Positions 62,331 through 64,000 of a stretch of DNA of 64,000 nt are shown piece by piece; positions within the stretch are counted from its first letter, which is position 1; every line of letters starts with the position of its first letter. The position numbers were made by a program, and so were the translations under genes. The notes under the pieces are model-generated. The model was not told the DNA's origin. It saw only the letters and a list, made by a program, of their open reading frames with translations, and did not search any database. Where the stretch lies: NCBI RefSeq assembly GCF_000277795.1, contig NC_018149.1:341160-405159 (forward strand). Reading direction: 5' to 3'. The stretch is from Mycoplasma wenyonii str. Massachusetts (lineage in GTDB: Bacteria > Bacillota_I > Bacilli_A > Mycoplasmatales > Mycoplasmoidaceae).

Positions 62331-62551
62331 TCCCTTTAAATATTACTTAAATGATTATTTCTATTTTTTATTCTCGTTCCTTTGGAGGAGGTAAAGCTAA
62401 ATCTTTTGGTATTCAGTATTTTTTCTTAAGCAGAAATAATCATAAGAAAAATATAAATTTAAAGTACTTCAGTCTTCTCTAAATCTATGCAGGAAACACT
62501 TAGAAAGTGTTCCTTTTATTTGGATTTTAAGGTTTCTTAATTTGATTTAAG

Positions 62552-63121
62552 TTAAGTTTTCTTTTGTATTATTTTTTGCTTTAAAGTTTCAACTACATTT
62601 TTTGAAATAACTTTTGACTTAATTTCATTTGAATGTTCAAGAATGTTTTCTAGAATATCTGGGTCTTTCACTAGAGTTTCTCATTCTGTTTCATCTTCTT
62701 CCTCCAACGGCTTTCTTTGATTCATTAAGAAATCTAAGTGAAAAGTTCCAAATAAAGATGAAAAGATTTGATTATTGTTTATAAAGCAACAAAAATTCCC
62801 CATAAATAAATAAGAGTGAAATAGTCTTATTTCTCCCCTTCCCTCTCTTTTTCATCTTTCATTAATCTCTAGAACCAAATTATTTAATTGATCAGGTAGG
62901 GGAATGACGCTATATATACCCAATATGAGACACACTTTTTTGATTTGGTATATCTCTATCAACTTTTCAAGTTTTTGCAAAGATTCAAGAGTTATTATCC
63001 CAACAGCCATCACCAATTGATTTGATTTCTTTAACTCTTCTCTAAAGCGATGACTTATTTTTTCTTGATCCCTTCCCAACAATACATATGACATATCTGG
63101 AGAGTCGAATTTTATCTTCAT
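62552..63121 (-). CDS. Degenerate PLD-nuclease paralogue
   Basis: 189 aa from ATG 63121. Parallels the PLD genes at 30914 and 39294: KKSNQLVMAVGIITLESLQK, then VCLILGIYSVIPLPDQL, then FHSYLFMGNFCCFINNNQIF and SLFGTFHLDFL. Where the others have His-Gly-Lys this has Met-Gly-Asn, and Gly-Ser-Pro-Asn is Gly-Thr-Phe-His, so the catalytic residues are lost. No recognition-domain partner is adjacent. It may be decaying or act as a binding-only protein. Confidence 0.65.
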
Positions 63122-63339
63122 GGTTAAGAAATTCTGTTACTTGTAATTTTTATTGACATGTGCTTCTTAGGCAAATAATTCAACAAGAGAAAAGAAAGAG
63201 TTAAAAACTCCATTTGATTTGTTCCCTCCAATTTTTTACATATTTATTACTCAAAAACCCTAAAAATTATGAAAAAGTTCTAAAAATTACTTATTCTGAA
63301 AGGGGGTAAAAATCCAGTTTGGATCGGGCTTTGAAGGAC

Positions 63340-63981
63340 TTAAAAAGCTGTGTAAATGATTTTTGGTTTAAATCCTTCTTTTCATTGAATTTGATTGTCT
63401 GGTCCAATTTCAACTTCACACTCTACTTTATTGAATCCCTCTATGCACTTACTTCCTTCCGATACAGTTACTTGAATATCCTTGAATTCAAGAAAATCAG
63501 AGTCCCTAAATCCTCCCTTATCCGCAACAAATTCAACTTGCATATCATCACAAGTTGCTATACCAGTTCTAGTTGCTCGATCTCATTGATCTTGATAAGG
63601 GTACATAAATTTAATCTTTTTTTCTTGATCTCCGGAATATTGAAGTTTAAGTTGCTTTCAAACTTCTTCATGTGAGTTATCGGAACCTACACCTCAAACA
63701 ATTCTTTCTCCACTATTACTCTTTTCTACAACCTTTAGAGAAACTTTTTTACTATCTGGAGGGACATTTACCTCCCCCCCCGCAAGAGTCAAATAAACAT
63801 TTAAGGGATTTTTGCCATTGTATTTGCAGTTTTTAAAGATTGGTTGTGTGAAATCCGTCCTTTCATATCATTTGGTTTTGTAATTTGATTTAGTTACACC
63901 AATATGAATTAGGGGTGATGCTGAACCTAACAATCCTGCCGTCACAGTCACAGGCATAGCAATTAACTTAATAGCTATCAC
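63340..63981 (-). CDS. Secreted hypothetical protein, family B, poly-G run, ON
   Basis: 213 aa from GTG 63981. GLLGSASPLIHIGVTKSNYK, FKNCKYNGKNPLNVYLTLAGG where the Ala-Gly-Gly is encoded by G8 (forward C8, 63774-63781), in frame, then KFMYPYQD and the end IIYTAF. Very close to 29655-30257 in order and start codon. Second-last gene before the window edge; the last 19 bases hold nothing I can support. Confidence 0.8.
63774..63781 (+). repeat. C8 run (G8 on coding strand), ON
   Basis: Near codon 69 of the 63340-63981 gene, same place as the run in 29655-30257. Confidence 0.82.
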
Positions 63982-64000
63982 TTTCTTTTAACTAAACAAT

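Noticed and set aside
1-64000. Short proteins ending at UGA
   Set aside because: UGA is Trp here: secY, fusA, rpsC, guaA and others need it to be full length.
1-64000. tRNA, rRNA, CRISPR and transposase genes
   Set aside because: None seen by eye. A tRNAscan search would be needed to exclude single tRNA genes in the gaps.

Overview
The window reads as a mollicute chromosome, most likely a haemotropic mycoplasma (Eperythrozoon group). UGA must be read as tryptophan in almost every gene: ribosomal proteins, SecY, EF-G, GMP synthase and others are only full length that way. Composition is AT-rich, genes are tightly packed, and about half the window is small, secreted, lineage-specific paralogues that match no family I recognise. 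I cannot name the species. I saw no rRNA, tRNA, transposase or CRISPR array.

Layout. 1-14416: S10/spc/alpha ribosomal operon, rplD to rpoA, with secY, adk, map and infA, and two foreign small genes inserted (1270-1710, 4035-4259). 14434-30671: surface-protein island of signal-peptide paralogues in at least three families plus a DUF31-type serine protease. 30914-32130: two overlapping genes that look like the two halves of an NgoFVII/BfiI-type restriction endonuclease. 32149-34821: trmD, greA, rpsP and two unrecognised genes. 34852-41203: a second accessory block with an isolated atpE, a second endonuclease pair and a type I specificity gene hsdS. 41280-61618: housekeeping genes: rplS, rpsU, ptsH, rplQ, an amino-acid permease, pstB/pstCA, mgtE, cdaA, pgsA, a HIT protein, rpsL, rpsG, fusA, dnaJ, grpE, fba, ktrA/ktrB and guaA. 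61683-63981: more paralogues and a third, degenerate nuclease-like gene.

Three themes stand out. (1) Homopolymer contingency loci: 18 genes carry a run of 8 or 9 G or C inside the coding region. By frame reading, 12 are ON and 6 are OFF in this sequence, including hsdS; atpE also carries such a run. (2) Split restriction enzymes: a PLD-nuclease gene followed by a separate DNA-recognition-domain gene, once apparently intact, once frameshifted, plus one lone PLD gene that has lost its catalytic residues. (3) Non-canonical starts: rplF, rplR, rpsL, pgsA, trmD, hsdS and the gene at 33296 appear to start at AUU, and rpsG at AUC, because no AUG, GUG or UUG is available in frame.

Functionally the window combines the translation and secretion core and ion homeostasis (KtrAB, MgtE, Pst, c-di-AMP synthesis) with a variable cell-surface and restriction repertoire.
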